NCBI GenBank assembly: GCA_041497995.1
Contig: JBGQHM010000409.1
Span: 1 to 6,059 of the forward strand
Reading direction: 5' to 3'
Source of the DNA: DATKMS01 sp041497995
GTDB taxonomy: Bacteria; Desulfobacterota; Binatia; HRBIN30
DNA: 6,059 nt
Of the stretch, positions 5,938 through 6,059 are shown one piece after another (the first letter of the stretch is position 1; every line of letters starts with the position of its first letter). A program made the position numbers and the translations under genes. Below the pieces are notes generated by a model. That model did no database searches. It was not told the origin of the DNA and was given only the letters and a program-made list of their open reading frames with translations.

Positions 5938-6059
5938 GCTGGCTGAACGTCCACGCTCGTACAGAACGCCACCGGCCTCGTCGGTCACTCACAGGCCGAT
6001 CCTTTGGCAGAAAATGGCGTTGAATCGTGTGGACAGACGACGCGGTACAACTCATGGTG
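5938..6059. other. Right-edge region upstream of the HD gene, no supported gene
   Basis: About 120 bases that should hold the promoter of the minus-strand run if the run starts at the HD gene. I found no convincing -35/-10 pair in either direction. A 47-codon minus-strand frame from 6055 overlaps the HD start, and a plus-strand ATG at 6014 opens a frame that runs off the edge. Neither has family features. Confidence 0.4.

Noticed and set aside
5169..6023. 284-codon plus-strand frame opposite the HD gene
   Set aside because: The His/Arg/Gln-rich translation has no family signature, while the minus strand encodes a complete HD metal site over the same bases.
5915..6055. 47-codon minus-strand frame from an ATG at 6055, overlapping the HD start
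   Set aside because: The Arg/Ser-rich translation has no domain, and the frame overlaps the HD ribosome binding site and start. It could be a leader peptide, but nothing supports that.

Overview
The window is GC-rich bacterial chromosome. All six supported genes lie on the minus strand and read from the right edge towards the left. Gaps are short (about 50, -1, 72, 32 and 42 bases), which suggests one long transcription unit. Base composition, purine-rich ribosome binding sites and one GTG start fit a high-GC, possibly uncultivated environmental bacterium. Nothing here fixes the phylum. No RNA gene, CRISPR array, insertion sequence or phage gene was seen.

Layout in transcription order: an HD-superfamily phosphohydrolase (5924 to 4641); a histidine-phosphatase (phosphoglycerate-mutase-like) enzyme (4591 to 3989); a 665-residue protein made of a class I/II PLP aminotransferase joined to a MurF-like Mur-ligase central domain (3989 to 1992); a small four-helix membrane protein with a coiled-coil tail (1919 to 1344); a membrane-anchored metallo-beta-lactamase-fold hydrolase (1311 to 421); and the N-terminal third of a PIG3-type NAD(P)H:quinone oxidoreductase, cut by the window edge (378 to 1).

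The most unusual item is the aminotransferase-Mur fusion. The aminotransferase half keeps its PLP lysine and the other family residues. The Mur half keeps a Walker-type P-loop but lacks the amino-acid-binding C-terminal domain, and appears to have lost the His and carbamylated-Lys positions of ordinary Mur ligases. The fusion gene starts inside the stop codon of the phosphatase gene (TGATG), so the two are probably translationally coupled and act together. The substrate and the job of the Mur domain are unknown.

A second item is a degenerate 8-base repeat of about 75 bases, lying across the HD/phosphatase junction. It supplies the HD protein's last codons, the phosphatase leader and possibly the phosphatase's first codons. 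It contains a perfect 15-base palindrome.
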